Shown here: positions 1 through 8,859 of the stretch, in pieces
Layout of the letters: each line of letters starts with the position of its first letter
Position numbering within the stretch: position 1 is the first letter of the stretch
Assembly (NCBI RefSeq): GCF_017811175.1
Contig: NZ_JACWIJ010000002.1
Coordinates: forward strand, 2,232,001 to 2,296,000
Direction: 5' to 3'
Length of the DNA: 64,000 bases
Source: Melaminivora jejuensis
GTDB lineage: Bacteria; Pseudomonadota; Gammaproteobacteria; Burkholderiales; Burkholderiaceae_C
Notes under the pieces: model-generated
What the model saw: the letters and a program-made list of their open reading frames with translations, nothing else
The model's database searches: none
Told to the model about the DNA's origin: nothing
Translations under genes and position numbers: made by a program

Positions 1-2497
1 CGGGAGCTGACGGCGCTGCCTCCTGCACGACCACCTCGTCCTGCGGCGCGTCTGGGACAGACAAAGGCTGGGCACCATGCAGATCGACCAGCCGCCCCTC
101 CAGCCGCATGGCATCGGCAGCGGCGCGAAATGGCTGGGCCTGCCAGCTCTGTGCCTGCTCCTGGGCAATGGCATCGGCCCACTGGCCGAAGGCCTGCAAT
201 GCCTGGGCCGAGAGGGCCAGCAATGCCGGCTGGATGGGTTTTTGCTCGGCCAGCCAGGCGTTGAGCGTCTGCTCCATGGCCCAGGCAGCCTCGCCGAATT
301 CATTCAGCCCGACCATGCGCGAGCTGCCCTTGAGGGTGTGGAAGGCACGGCGCAGGGTGGTTTGCTCGCTCAGGTCACCCGGCTGCCCCTGCAGCGTGGC
401 AATGGCCTCCAGGCCGGTGGCCACCACCTCGCGCGCCTCTTCCAGGAAGATGTCCAGCAGTTCCTGATCCTGCTCGTCGCGCACCACGATCTGCGGCTGA
501 GCGGCGGGGCTGGCTGGCGCCGGCGCTGCCGGGGCTGGCACCGTTGGTGATGGTGGCACTGCGGGCTGGCTGGCCTCTGGGGCCGGCGCGGTCGGCACCG
601 CTGCAGGCACCGCCCCAGGAGCAGCGGCTTGCGCCTGGGACGGCGGCACGCTGGCCGGCGCTGCCTCAGCTTCCGCCGCAGGGGCTGCCTCATGGACTGC
701 CTCACGGGACGTCTCTGGGCGCGCCCGCCCCATCAGGATGCGCAATTCGCCCTGCTCCTCGTCATAGAGGAACAGCTTGCGGGCCATGGCGCGCTGGTAG
801 CCCAGCATGTCGATCAGAAAGCCCAGGGCACCGAGGTTGTTGCCGAGCTTTTCGAAGACTGCGGCGCGCTGCTCCTGCGGGATGTCGCCCACCAGCAGCC
901 GCTCGACGACGGTACGCATGTGCAGCACCGCCAGCGACGCCTGATCCAGGCCCAGCACCGACAGCACGCCGCGCATCTGCTGCAGGCCATCGGGCACCGG
1001 TGCCAGCACAGCCTTGTCCTGCGGGTCGCGGAAATGCTGATCCATGGCCTTCTCGGCCTCGGCCAGCGCAGCGCGCAGTTCGCCCACCACGCTGCCCATG
1101 GTCTGGCGCTCGCTGACCCGGCCATACAGCTCTTCCATCCACAGCTCCAGCGGCTGTGGTTCGCCACCGGCCATGACGGCATCGATGCGGTGCGCCAGAT
1201 CCTGCGCCCGCTCGGTCATCTCCTCCTGGCCCATGTCCAGGTCTTCGAACGACGCCTGCAGGTACAGCACCGCCGTGGCCACCTCTATGGCCAGCGAGGT
1301 GCCCGGCGGTTCGCCGCTGCGCATGGTGGCCGCGACGGCGCTGGTGAGAGCCTGCGCCAGGCTGGTGCTGCCGGGCTGCAGCCGGCGCAGCGAATCGCAC
1401 ACCAGGCCGAACTGATCCACCGCCAGCTTGAGCTTGTTGCGATCGCCCCCGGCCAGGGCCGACCAGGTCTCGGTGGCAGCCGCAATGCGCTTGCGCGCCT
1501 GCGCCAGCACAGCCGGGTCGTACAGCCCGAAACGGGGCTGCTCGTAATCGACCGTGCCGTGACCCGTCAGATCGTTGGCCCGGCGCACGGCATCCAGCAC
1601 CGGGGCGGCCTGCGGTTCTGCCATCGCAGCCTGGGCGCAGAAGAACAGCATGTCCTGCACCAAGCGGTCGTTGACTGCGGTTTCTCCGCGCGCCAGCGAG
1701 GCGTACTGCATCAGCACGCGCGAGGCGACACGCTTGACATAGACGTCAGGCACCAGCGCACCCAGCGCCAGCGCCTCGAAAAAGCCGGCGCTGATCTTCC
1801 AGAAGGAACGTACGCCAGCATCGTGCTGCGCGGCAGCGAAGGCCAGGGAGATGGCGCGCAGCTCGGCTGCCGCCTGCGGCTCTGCAGCCTTGACGATACG
1901 CAGCACGGCACCATCGAGCCGCGCCCGGGCCTGGGCGCCATAGGCCAGCGCGGCAGCCGCCGGCATGGACTGGGGCAGCACGGGCTCGCGCACACGGCGC
2001 GGCACGGGCCACAGATCGGCCGGGTGTACGCGCTCGGAGCCGGCCAGCTCCTGGGCGCGGCGATACTGCGGGAACAGCGCCACCGGCGACACGGCGCGAC
2101 CGGCCAGCACATGCTCCAGGTATTCGATGAGCGCAAAACTGGCCTGTTCGACGACACCCGAGGCCTCGTCGCTGCACAGCTCGGGACGCTGCACGAAGCG
2201 CTGCACCGCGCCCTCCAGGGCGCGCACGACCAGCGCCGGCTGATCCATGCCGACCATCTCCAGCGCACCAGCGGCCTGGTGCAGCTGCTGGCGTGCGGCG
2301 CGCAGGCCGCTGGCATCGAGCGATGCCAGATCCGACTGGCGCGCCACCTCGGCATCGCGCACGAAGCGATGCATGGCCTTGACCGCTCCCTCCAGGGATT
2401 TGCGCAATTCACCCAGCACCCAGGCCAGGGGCCCGAGGTCGTGCTCGCCCTGGTGCCATTCAGGTGCCATGGCGTTGGCAGCTTCCTTGGTTGACAT
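1..2497 (-). CDS. pilL: PilL/ChpA-type hybrid chemotaxis histidine kinase, N-terminal part (cut by window edge)
   Basis: Large CheA-like kinase of the type IV pilus chemosensory (Pil-Chp) system. About 832 residues are visible and the frame is still open at base 1, so the kinase core and receiver domains lie outside the window. The visible part is a long alpha-helical N-terminal region, a Pro/Ala-rich linker near residues 600-700, then a histidine phosphotransfer domain with HTLKGSSRMVG; its phospho-accepting His is about residue 720. Further Hpt-like repeats are expected in this family. It is the last gene of the minus-strand run pilG-pilH-pilI-pilJ-pilL, 98 bp after pilJ. The ATG at 2497 is chosen because the protein begins MSTKEAANAM and no good earlier start fits the gap. 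Identity rests on gene order plus the Hpt motif. Confidence 0.85.
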   Translation of the reverse strand, partial: MSTKEAANAMAPEWHQGEHDLGPLAWVLGELRKSLEGAVKAMHRFVRDAEVARQSDLASLDASGLRAARQQLHQAAGALEMVGMDQPALVVRALEGAVQRFVQRPELCSDEASGVVEQASFALIEYLEHVLAGRAVSPVALFPQYRRAQELAGSERVHPADLWPVPRRVREPVLPQSMPAAAALAYGAQARARLDGAVLRIVKAAEPQAAAELRAISLAFAAAQHDAGVRSFWKISAGFFEALALGALVPDVYVKRVASRVLMQYASLARGETAVNDRLVQDMLFFCAQAAMAEPQAAPVLDAVRRANDLTGHGTVDYEQPRFGLYDPAVLAQARKRIAAATETWSALAGGDRNKLKLAVDQFGLVCDSLRRLQPGSTSLAQALTSAVAATMRSGEPPGTSLAIEVATAVLYLQASFEDLDMGQEEMTERAQDLAHRIDAVMAGGEPQPLELWMEELYGRVSERQTMGSVVGELRAALAEAEKAMDQHFRDPQDKAVLAPVPDGLQQMRGVLSVLGLDQASLAVLHMRTVVERLLVGDIPQEQRAAVFEKLGNNLGALGFLIDMLGYQRAMARKLFLYDEEQGELRILMGRARPETSREAVHEAAPAAEAEAAPASVPPSQAQAAAPGAVPAAVPTAPAPEASQPAVPPSPTVPAPAAPAPASPAAQPQIVVRDEQDQELLDIFLEEAREVVATGLEAIATLQGQPGDLSEQTTLRRAFHTLKGSSRMVGLNEFGEAAWAMEQTLNAWLAEQKPIQPALLALSAQALQAFGQWADAIAQEQAQSWQAQPFRAAADAMRLEGRLVDLHGAQPLSVPDAPQDEVVVQEAAPSAP

Positions 2498-2595
2498 GGA
2501 TTCGTCCCCGACCGTCCGGCGGCCAGTTCATTGGTGGATGGACGCAGCGCCAGATGAGGCGCTGCGGGCAGATGGGCACGAAATGCCGTGGCCTC

Positions 2596-4866
2596 TCAGG
2601 CGATCTTGAAGCGTGCCACCGACTGGCGCAGCTCTTCCGCCATGTGCGAGAGTTCACGCACCTGCTGCGCCGTCGTGCGCGTGCCTTCACCGGTCTGCTC
2701 GGTCACGGCAAAGATGTGCTGGATGTTGTCAGCCACGCCGTTGGCCAGTTCGGCCTCGCGCAGCGCCGACGAGGAGATCTGCTCGATCAGCTCGGCCAGG
2801 CGGCGCGACACGCGGTCGATTTCGGTCAGTGCAGTGCCGGCAGAGTCGGACAGGCGTGCGCCCTCGACCACGCCCTGGGTGGAGCGCTCCATGGCGGCCA
2901 CGGCGTCTTGCGTATCGGTCTGAATGGCCTTTACCAGTGCCGAGATCTGGCGCGTGGCATCGGCCGAACGCTCGGCCAGGCGCTGCACTTCCTCGGCCAC
3001 GACCGAGAAGCCCCGGCCCGCTTCACCGGCGGATGCGGCCTGGATGGCGGCGTTCAGGGCCAGCACGTTGGTCTGCTCGGTAATGTCGGAAATCAGCTCG
3101 GTGATTTCGCCGATTTCCTGCGACGATTCGCCCAGGCGCTTGATGCGCTTGGAAGTGTCTTGGATCTGGTCGCGGATGGCGTTCATGCCGCCGATGGCAT
3201 TCTGCACCGCCGTCAGGCCCTGCTCGGCAGCCTGCAGCGACTGGCGCGCCACCTGGGCCGACTCCTGCGCCTGCGAGGACACGTCGTTGATGCGCCCGGC
3301 CATGTCCAGCACCGAGCGGCCAGTCTCGCGGATCTCGCGCAGCTGCTCGGTCGATGCCGCAAGCAACTCGGTCGATGTGGTGTCCACCAGTGCCGTGGTC
3401 TCAGCCACGCGCGCTGCGGTGTTCTGCACGCTGCCCACCAGCAGGCGCAGCTCCTCCACCGTGTAGTTCACCGAGTCGGCGATGGCGCCGGTGATGTCCT
3501 CGGTCACCGTGGCTTCCTGCGTCAGGTCGCCCTCGGCCACCGTCTGCAGCTCGTTCATCAGGCGCAAAATGGCTGCCTGGTTGGCGTCGTTGACGCGCTT
3601 GAGCTCCTGCTCCTGGCGGCGGGCATCGCGCTGCTGCGATTCGGCCAGCGCTTGGCGGCTGCGGCTGTCGAGCAGCTGCACGCGCGAAATCGCCATGCCG
3701 CATAGCAGCACGAACAGACCGGCTGCAGCCAATGCGGCGAATTGCCCAATGCTCATGCCCGAGCGGGCATTCAATTCATCCTGCAGGCTTTCGAGCTTGC
3801 GCCGCAGCGGCTCGCTGTCGGCGATCACGGCGGCCTGTGCCTCGCGCGCTGCCACCAGGCCCTGAAGGTTGCCCAGGATGGCGCCGGCCTGGGTACGGGT
3901 CTGCTCATAAAGTTTGATCAGCGCTTCGAGCTGCTCGCGTGTCTGTGCGTCGCGCGTGACATCGAGCCGCAGCGCGGCGCTGCCGTCCAGCATCCCCTGG
4001 GCAATTTCCTTGAAGGCGTTCAAGTCCTTGCCCAGCAGGAACACGGCCTCCGGGCTCACGCCCTCGGTGGTCTGGAACTCATTGGCCGACTTGCCGATGC
4101 GCTGCGTGAGCATCACCAGCTGGCCAGCTGCCGAGATCTCTGCAGGCGATGCGCCCTGCTGCAGCTTCAGGGAGGCAATGGTCTCGGTGATCTCCAGCAG
4201 ATCCGAGGACTGGCGGTTGATGGTGCGCAGGGCGTCGCCCACCTGGGTCAGGATCTTCTGCTGGCCCATCACGGTGGCGGCGTTCTTCTCGGCCCGATCG
4301 ACCAGCGGGGTGATGCCTTCCAGGTCAGCCTGGTACTGCTCGCTCAGCGCCTGGACGTCCAGCGCAGAGTCGCCGTTGGCCAGCGCACGCACGTTGCGCG
4401 CCAGCACACCCGAGCTGTCCACCACGTCCGGGAAGGCCTGCGGATTGCCCACCAGCGCCTGCGAGACCGATTTGGCCAGCCGCTGCGACTGCATCAGCGC
4501 CTGACCCGTGGCGGCCAGGTGCGCCGCCGAGCGGTTGGCCTGCTGCAGCACCCAGCCGGCGATGAGCGCCAGCACCACCAGGCCCAGGGTCAGCAGCATC
4601 AACAGGCGGCGCTGGTGCGTGCTGGCCGGAGCGCTGCCCAGCAGAGGCAGGCTGACCACATCCTCGCGTGGCAGGCCATCGTCATGCACCGTCGCGCGCA
4701 GGATGGCACCGGGGTCGCCCTGGACAGTGTTGAGCGCATCCTGTGCATAGCCTTGGTTCATCGCGGCGGCCGCAGGTTGGACGGACGCGGGGCCAGCCAG
4801 CCCCACATCGCCGGAACCCGCAGCCTTGCGATTGAACAGTTTTCCAAAAGGATTGACAACGGACAT
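2596..4866 (-). CDS. pilJ: PilJ, type IV pilus methyl-accepting chemotaxis protein
   Basis: Membrane chemoreceptor feeding the PilL kinase through PilI. It has 756 residues. A hydrophobic segment near residue 85 (LLMLLTLGLVVLALIAGWVL) and another near residue 385 flank a periplasmic sensor region; a HAMP-like linker and a long cytoplasmic coiled coil follow. The signalling tip reads EITEQTNVLALNAAIQAASA, the MCP hairpin that binds CheW-type proteins and the kinase. The frame stays open further upstream, but the ATG at 4866 (MSVVNPFGKLFNRK) has a Shine-Dalgarno-like AAGGCAGC just before it and avoids overlapping pilI. It lies 29 bp after pilI. The AINQ-type tip ending in QAASA rather than EAARA is typical of PilJ receptors. 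Confidence 0.92.
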   Translation of the reverse strand: MSVVNPFGKLFNRKAAGSGDVGLAGPASVQPAAAAMNQGYAQDALNTVQGDPGAILRATVHDDGLPREDVVSLPLLGSAPASTHQRRLLMLLTLGLVVLALIAGWVLQQANRSAAHLAATGQALMQSQRLAKSVSQALVGNPQAFPDVVDSSGVLARNVRALANGDSALDVQALSEQYQADLEGITPLVDRAEKNAATVMGQQKILTQVGDALRTINRQSSDLLEITETIASLKLQQGASPAEISAAGQLVMLTQRIGKSANEFQTTEGVSPEAVFLLGKDLNAFKEIAQGMLDGSAALRLDVTRDAQTREQLEALIKLYEQTRTQAGAILGNLQGLVAAREAQAAVIADSEPLRRKLESLQDELNARSGMSIGQFAALAAAGLFVLLCGMAISRVQLLDSRSRQALAESQQRDARRQEQELKRVNDANQAAILRLMNELQTVAEGDLTQEATVTEDITGAIADSVNYTVEELRLLVGSVQNTAARVAETTALVDTTSTELLAASTEQLREIRETGRSVLDMAGRINDVSSQAQESAQVARQSLQAAEQGLTAVQNAIGGMNAIRDQIQDTSKRIKRLGESSQEIGEITELISDITEQTNVLALNAAIQAASAGEAGRGFSVVAEEVQRLAERSADATRQISALVKAIQTDTQDAVAAMERSTQGVVEGARLSDSAGTALTEIDRVSRRLAELIEQISSSALREAELANGVADNIQHIFAVTEQTGEGTRTTAQQVRELSHMAEELRQSVARFKIA

Positions 4867-4895
4867 GGTGCTGCCTTGACAGAGGTGGCGGGAAA

Positions 4896-5423
4896 TCAGG
4901 ATCTGATGGCAAGAAACGTCGGATGCTGCGCCAGCGCCTGCAGATCGACTTCTTGCCAGCGTTCGCCCTGTGCATCGATATAGCAGGCGCCCAGGTAGTC
5001 GGGCCCGCTCTCGGGTGCCGGCTCGCTGGTGGCAAAGGCATCGGCGTTGCGCAAGCCGGCCAGGCGCTCGACCAGCAGCGCGGCATTGACTTCGAGCGTC
5101 TCGCCCAGCGTCAGCAGGCTGGCTTCGGCCAGGGTCTGCTCGGTGCGCAGCGGTGCGGCGCCCAGCAGCATGGCCAGATCGACCACTCCCCTGAGGGCGC
5201 CGCGCAGGTTGGCCACGCCCAGGAACCACGGCTGCGTGTAGGGCACGCGCTGCACGCCGCTCCAGGGGAAGATTTCACCGGCCTGCGACAGTGGCAGCAG
5301 CAGGCGCCTGCCGGCCGACTCCACCGCCAGCCAGGATGAGATTGCCACCCCTTCGGAGCGGGCAGCCTGCAGGCGCGCCGCCAGTCGGGTCTGCAGTTCC
5401 TTGAGCGCTTCGCGATTGGCCAT
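4896..5423 (-). CDS. pilI: PilI, CheW-like adaptor
   Basis: A 175-residue CheW-domain protein expected to couple the PilJ receptor to the PilL kinase at the membrane. The fold is indicated by the pattern WLAVESAGRRLLLPLSQAGE, then VPYTQPWFLGVANLRG and VVDLAMLLG, the usual CheW beta-barrel signatures (the GVANLRG turn is diagnostic). It is placed 13 bp after pilH and 29 bp before pilJ, as in Pil-Chp operons. No catalytic residues are expected. An alternative role as a general CheW is unlikely given the neighbours. Confidence 0.9.
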   Translation of the reverse strand: MANREALKELQTRLAARLQAARSEGVAISSWLAVESAGRRLLLPLSQAGEIFPWSGVQRVPYTQPWFLGVANLRGALRGVVDLAMLLGAAPLRTEQTLAEASLLTLGETLEVNAALLVERLAGLRNADAFATSEPAPESGPDYLGACYIDAQGERWQEVDLQALAQHPTFLAIRS

Positions 5424-5436
5424 GCAAGCTGCCGGA

Positions 5437-5805
5437 TCAGTTCAACGCGGCGATGGTGGCCTGCAGCTGCGCCGGATCGACCGGCTTGGTGACGTAGCCG
5501 CGTGCGCCCTGGCGCATCCCCCAGACGCGGTCGGTCTCCTGGTTCTTACTGGTACACATGATGATGGGCACATCGGCGTATTGCGGATCACGCGAGATGG
5601 CGCGCGTGAGCTGAAAGCCGTTCTGGCCGGGCATGACCACGTCCATCAGGATCAGATCGGGCTTTTCCTCGGCCAGGCAGCGAAAGGCTTCCTCGGCGTT
5701 TTCTGCGGTGCGCACCTGCATACCCTGCTTTTGCAGCAGGCCGGTCAGAAACATCAGTTCGGTCTTGGAATCATCCACGACCAGTACCTTGTGGATAGAC
5801 ATCAT
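5437..5805 (-). CDS. pilH: PilH, single-domain response regulator
   Basis: A 122-residue stand-alone receiver domain. The acidic pocket (VVDDSK), the phosphorylation site in LILMDVVMPG, the Thr/Ser switch (MCTSK) and the conserved Lys in VTKPVD are all present. In Pil-Chp systems PilH tunes pilus retraction and acts as partner or phosphate sink to PilG. Its ATG overlaps the TGA of pilG (ATGA), suggesting translational coupling. A second ATG three bases later is better spaced (7 nt) from the GGAG ribosome binding site and may be the true start. Confidence 0.9.
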   Translation of the reverse strand: MMSIHKVLVVDDSKTELMFLTGLLQKQGMQVRTAENAEEAFRCLAEEKPDLILMDVVMPGQNGFQLTRAISRDPQYADVPIIMCTSKNQETDRVWGMRQGARGYVTKPVDPAQLQATIAALN

Positions 5806-6206
5806 TTTTCTCCTTGTGGCACGCAGGCGAACTGCAGCACGGTCTGCAGCAGCTGATCCTTGGTAAAAGGTTTGGTGAGGTAGTCCTGACAGCCCACCAT
5901 GCGCCCGCGCGCCTTGTCGAAGATGCCGTCCTTGGACGACAGCATGACTACCGGGGTGTCGGCAAAGCGTGGGTTGCGCTTGATGATGGCGCAGGTCTGG
6001 TAGCCATCGAGCTTGGGCATCAGGATGTCGCAGAAGATGAGCTGCGGCTCATAGTCGTTGACCTTGGCCAGCGCATCGAAGCCATCGTCGGCCAGCAGCA
6101 CCTCGTGGCCGCCCTGCTTGAGAAAGATTTCGGCGCTGCGCCGGATGGTGTTGCTGTCGTCCACCACGAGCACCTTGAAGGTGGGGGAATTCGTCGTCGT
6201 AGCCAA
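5802..6206 (-). CDS. pilG: PilG, single-domain response regulator (TTG start)
   Basis: A 134-residue receiver domain: VVDDSN acidic pocket, phosphorylation Asp in LIFCDILMPKLDG, SSKDG switch and TKPFTKD lysine. In Pil-Chp systems PilG promotes pilus extension and twitching. The frame stays open into the rubredoxin gene upstream, so an ATG at 6317 is possible but would overlap that gene. The TTG at 6206 is preferred: it gives MATTTNSPTFKVLVVDD and is preceded by GAGGAG about ten bases upstream. The gene overlaps pilH by four bases. Confidence 0.88.
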   Translation of the reverse strand: MATTTNSPTFKVLVVDDSNTIRRSAEIFLKQGGHEVLLADDGFDALAKVNDYEPQLIFCDILMPKLDGYQTCAIIKRNPRFADTPVVMLSSKDGIFDKARGRMVGCQDYLTKPFTKDQLLQTVLQFACVPQGEK

Positions 6207-6259
6207 TTGTTCGGTGCTCCTCGGGCTGTGGCCCTGAACGCGGCAAGCCAGCCTGCCGC

Positions 6260-6433
6260 TCAGAACTCCACCATGTCGAAATCGGTCTTGGATGCGCCGC
6301 ATTCGGGACAAGTCCAATCTACGGGAACGTCCTGCCAGCGCGTGCCAGGCGCCAGACCGTGGTCGGGGGCGCCGGCCGCCTCATCGTAGAGCCAGCCACA
6401 GACCAGGCACATCCAGGTTTTCAATTCAGTCAC
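6260..6433 (-). CDS. Rubredoxin
   Basis: Small iron electron carrier, 57 residues from a GTG start. Both iron-binding knuckles are intact: MCLVCGWLYDE and CPECGASKTDF (two CxxCG-type pairs). Length matches classic rubredoxins. The frame is open upstream to an ATG at 6478, but that adds 15 residues with no family similarity, so GTG (VTELKTWMCLVCG) is chosen. It is the first gene of the minus-strand Pil-Chp run, an arrangement common in Burkholderiales; a functional link with pili is not implied. It is divergent from thiD. Confidence 0.9.
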   Translation of the reverse strand: MTELKTWMCLVCGWLYDEAAGAPDHGLAPGTRWQDVPVDWTCPECGASKTDFDMVEF

Positions 6434-6525
6434 GCAGAAGGCATCCCATAGAATGCGCGGATTGTAGCCAGCGGCCATCAGCCTCCGTAGCTTTCACGCC
6501 ACCGCTCACGCTGGCCGTTTTTTGC

Positions 6526-7476
6526 ATGAATCACAGCCCTGCGCGCCCCACGGAAACCCCGATTGCCACGCCCGAGGAAGCCGATGCCATGGCCGACGTG
6601 GTGTGCGTGCTGACCTTCAACGCCAACGACCCCAGCGGCGCCGGCGGATTGAGCGCCGACATCGCTGCCATCAGTGCCGTGGGCGGCCACCCCCTGGCTG
6701 TGGTGACAGGCGCCTATGCGCGCGACAGCAGCCAGATCTTCGAACACTTCGCCTTCGACAGCGACATCGTGGCCGAGCAGGCACGCGCCGTGCTGGAGGA
6801 CATGCCGGTGCAGGCCATCAAGGTCGGCTTCGTCGGCAGCCCGCAGAACCTGGCGCTGATCGCCGAAATCACCGACGACTATGCCAATGTGCCCGTCATC
6901 GCCTGGATGCCCGACCTGTCGTGGTGGCGCGACGATCTGATCGACCAGTACCTGGACGCCTTTGCCGAACTGCTGGCGCCGCAGGTCTCGCTGCTGGTGG
7001 GCAGCCACAGCCTGCTGGCGCGCTGGCTGCTGCCCGACTGGAGCGCCAGCACCACTCCCAGCCCGCGCGAGCTGGCCCTGGCTGCCGCCGAACTGGGCAT
7101 TCCCTATGTACTGGCCACCGGCGTCCACCTGTCCGACCAGCACATCGACAACGTCCTCACTTCGCCCCAGGCGGCAGTGGCCAGCGCTCGCTTCGAGCGC
7201 ATAGCGGCGACCTTCATCGGTGCCGGCGACACGCTCAGCGCCACGCTCACCGCCTTGGTGGCCAGCGGCTGCGACCTGGGCGAAGCCCTGGCCGAGGCGC
7301 TGACCTATCTGGATGGCAGCCTGGAGCATGGCATCCATCCGGGCATGGGCCATGTGCTGCCCGACCGCATGTTCTGGGCGCAACCCGAGGAGGGCGAAGA
7401 CGGCGACGCCACAGCCGCGCCCGATCCGCTCGACCCCGCCGGCTTTCAGATTCCACCGCATGACACACAGCATTGA
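6526..7476 (+). CDS. thiD: Hydroxymethylpyrimidine/phosphomethylpyrimidine kinase (ThiD-like)
   Basis: Ribokinase-fold kinase, 316 residues, expected to phosphorylate HMP and HMP-P in thiamine synthesis. Visible motifs are [15 protein letters not shown] near the N-terminus (the substrate loop of ThiD) and [10 protein letters not shown] near residue 240, the anion-hole/catalytic Asp motif. The ATG at 6526 ([10 protein letters not shown]) is chosen because the frame upstream runs into the rubredoxin promoter. It overlaps hemL by 17 bases, so the two are probably co-transcribed. The sequence is more divergent than E. coli ThiD (DLSWWRDDL and a charged C-terminal tail), so the exact substrate is inferred. 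Confidence 0.82.
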   Translation: MNHSPARPTETPIATPEEADAMADVVCVLTFNANDPSGAGGLSADIAAISAVGGHPLAVVTGAYARDSSQIFEHFAFDSDIVAEQARAVLEDMPVQAIKVGFVGSPQNLALIAEITDDYANVPVIAWMPDLSWWRDDLIDQYLDAFAELLAPQVSLLVGSHSLLARWLLPDWSASTTPSPRELALAAAELGIPYVLATGVHLSDQHIDNVLTSPQAAVASARFERIAATFIGAGDTLSATLTALVASGCDLGEALAEALTYLDGSLEHGIHPGMGHVLPDRMFWAQPEEGEDGDATAAPDPLDPAGFQIPPHDTQH

Positions 7477-8797
7477 CTCCACCACCGCCGCCACTGGCGA
7501 CCGCAACCAGCAGCTCTTCGAGCGCGCCCAGGCACTGATCCCCGGCGGCGTGAACTCGCCCGTGCGGGCCTTTCGCGCCGTGGGCGGCACGCCGCGCTTC
7601 ATCGAGCGCGCGCACGGCGCCCACATGTGGGATGCGGGCGGCCAGCGCTACATCGACTACATCGGCTCCTGGGGGCCGATGATCCTGGGCCACGGCCATC
7701 CAGCGGTGGTCGAGGCGGTGCAAAAGGCGGCGCTGGAGGGCTTCAGTTTCGGCGCGCCCACCGAGCGCGAGGTCGAACTGGCCGAGCAAATCATCCGCCA
7801 CGTGCCATCCATGGAGATGATCCGCCTGGTCAGCTCGGGCACTGAGGCCGGCATGAGCGCCATCCGCCTGGCGCGCGGTGCCACCGGGCGCTCCAAGATC
7901 ATCAAGTTCAACGGCTGCTACCACGGCCATGCGGACTCGCTGCTGGTCAAGGCCGGCTCGGGCTTGGCGACCTTCGGCCACGCCACCAGCGCCGGCGTGC
8001 CGCCCGAGGTGGTGCAGCACACGCTGGTGCTGGAATACAACGATGTGGCGCAGCTGGAAGAAGCCTTCGCGCTGCACGGCCCAACAATCGCCTGCGTGAT
8101 CATGGAGCCGATTGCCGGCAACATGAATTTCGTGCGCGCCAGCGTGCCCTTCATGCAGCGCGCGCGCGAGCTGTGTACGCACAGCGGCGCGCTGCTGATC
8201 CTGGACGAAGTCATGACTGGCTTTCGCGTCGCCCTGGGCGGCGCACAAAGCCTGTACGCGCAGCAGATCGGCGGCTTCCAGCCCGACCTCACGGTGCTGG
8301 GCAAGGTGATTGGCGGCGGTATGCCGCTGGCCGCCTTTGGCGGGCCGCGCGCCATCATGGAGCAGCTCGCGCCGCTGGGGCCGGTCTATCAGGCCGGCAC
8401 CCTCAGCGGCAATCCGGTGGCCACGGCCTGCGGGCTGGCCACGCTGCAGCAGATCGCGCAGCCGGGCTTCTACGACCACCTGGCGGCGCGCACGCAGGCC
8501 TTGATGCAGGGTCTGGAGGGCGCCGCGCGCGAGGCCGGCGTGCCCTTTGCCACCGACAGCCAGGGCGGCATGTTCGGCTTCTACCTCATGGCCGAGCTGC
8601 CGCAGAACTACCCGCAGGTGCTGACCACCGACGGCGCGCGCTTCAACCGCCTGTTCCACGGGCTGCTTGCTCGCGGCGTGTATGTCGCGCCGGCGCTGTA
8701 CGAAGCCGGGTTTGTCAGCAGCGCGCATACCGACGAGGACATCGCGCAGACCGTCGAGGCCGCGCGCGAGGTGCTTGCCGAGCTGGCCAGGCAGTAA
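7460..8797 (+). CDS. hemL: Glutamate-1-semialdehyde 2,1-aminomutase
   Basis: PLP-dependent enzyme converting glutamate-1-semialdehyde to 5-aminolevulinate in tetrapyrrole synthesis; cytoplasmic, 445 residues. It has [17 protein letters not shown] near the N-terminus, [16 protein letters not shown] (cofactor phosphate), [11 protein letters not shown] (Asp contacting the pyridine N) and [16 protein letters not shown], with the Schiff-base Lys at about residue 282. The start at 7460 ([10 protein letters not shown]) lies inside the 3' end of thiD. A G+C-rich hairpin at 8809-8836 follows the gene. Confidence 0.96.
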   Translation: MTHSIDSTTAATGDRNQQLFERAQALIPGGVNSPVRAFRAVGGTPRFIERAHGAHMWDAGGQRYIDYIGSWGPMILGHGHPAVVEAVQKAALEGFSFGAPTEREVELAEQIIRHVPSMEMIRLVSSGTEAGMSAIRLARGATGRSKIIKFNGCYHGHADSLLVKAGSGLATFGHATSAGVPPEVVQHTLVLEYNDVAQLEEAFALHGPTIACVIMEPIAGNMNFVRASVPFMQRARELCTHSGALLILDEVMTGFRVALGGAQSLYAQQIGGFQPDLTVLGKVIGGGMPLAAFGGPRAIMEQLAPLGPVYQAGTLSGNPVATACGLATLQQIAQPGFYDHLAARTQALMQGLEGAAREAGVPFATDSQGGMFGFYLMAELPQNYPQVLTTDGARFNRLFHGLLARGVYVAPALYEAGFVSSAHTDEDIAQTVEAAREVLAELARQ

Positions 8798-8808
8798 CGC
8801 CGGTCTTG

Positions 8809-8836
8809 CTCCCTCTCCCGCGCGCGGGTGAGGGAG
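8809..8836. terminator. Palindromic hairpin between convergent hemL and purH
   Basis: The arms CTCCCTCTCCCGCG and CGCGGGTGAGGGAG are complementary with one mismatch. There is no U-tract, so it is not a classical intrinsic terminator. Its place between two convergent genes suggests a bidirectional transcription barrier or a REP-like element. Confidence 0.45.
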
Positions 8837-8859
8837 CGGGCACCGGCGGCGCGCCCAGT

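Noticed and set aside
629..2494. A 621-codon open frame on the plus strand opposite pilL
   Set aside because: GC-rich codon bias on the minus strand removes stops from the complementary frame. Its translation is His/Gln/Leu-rich with no domain, while the minus strand encodes a recognisable kinase.
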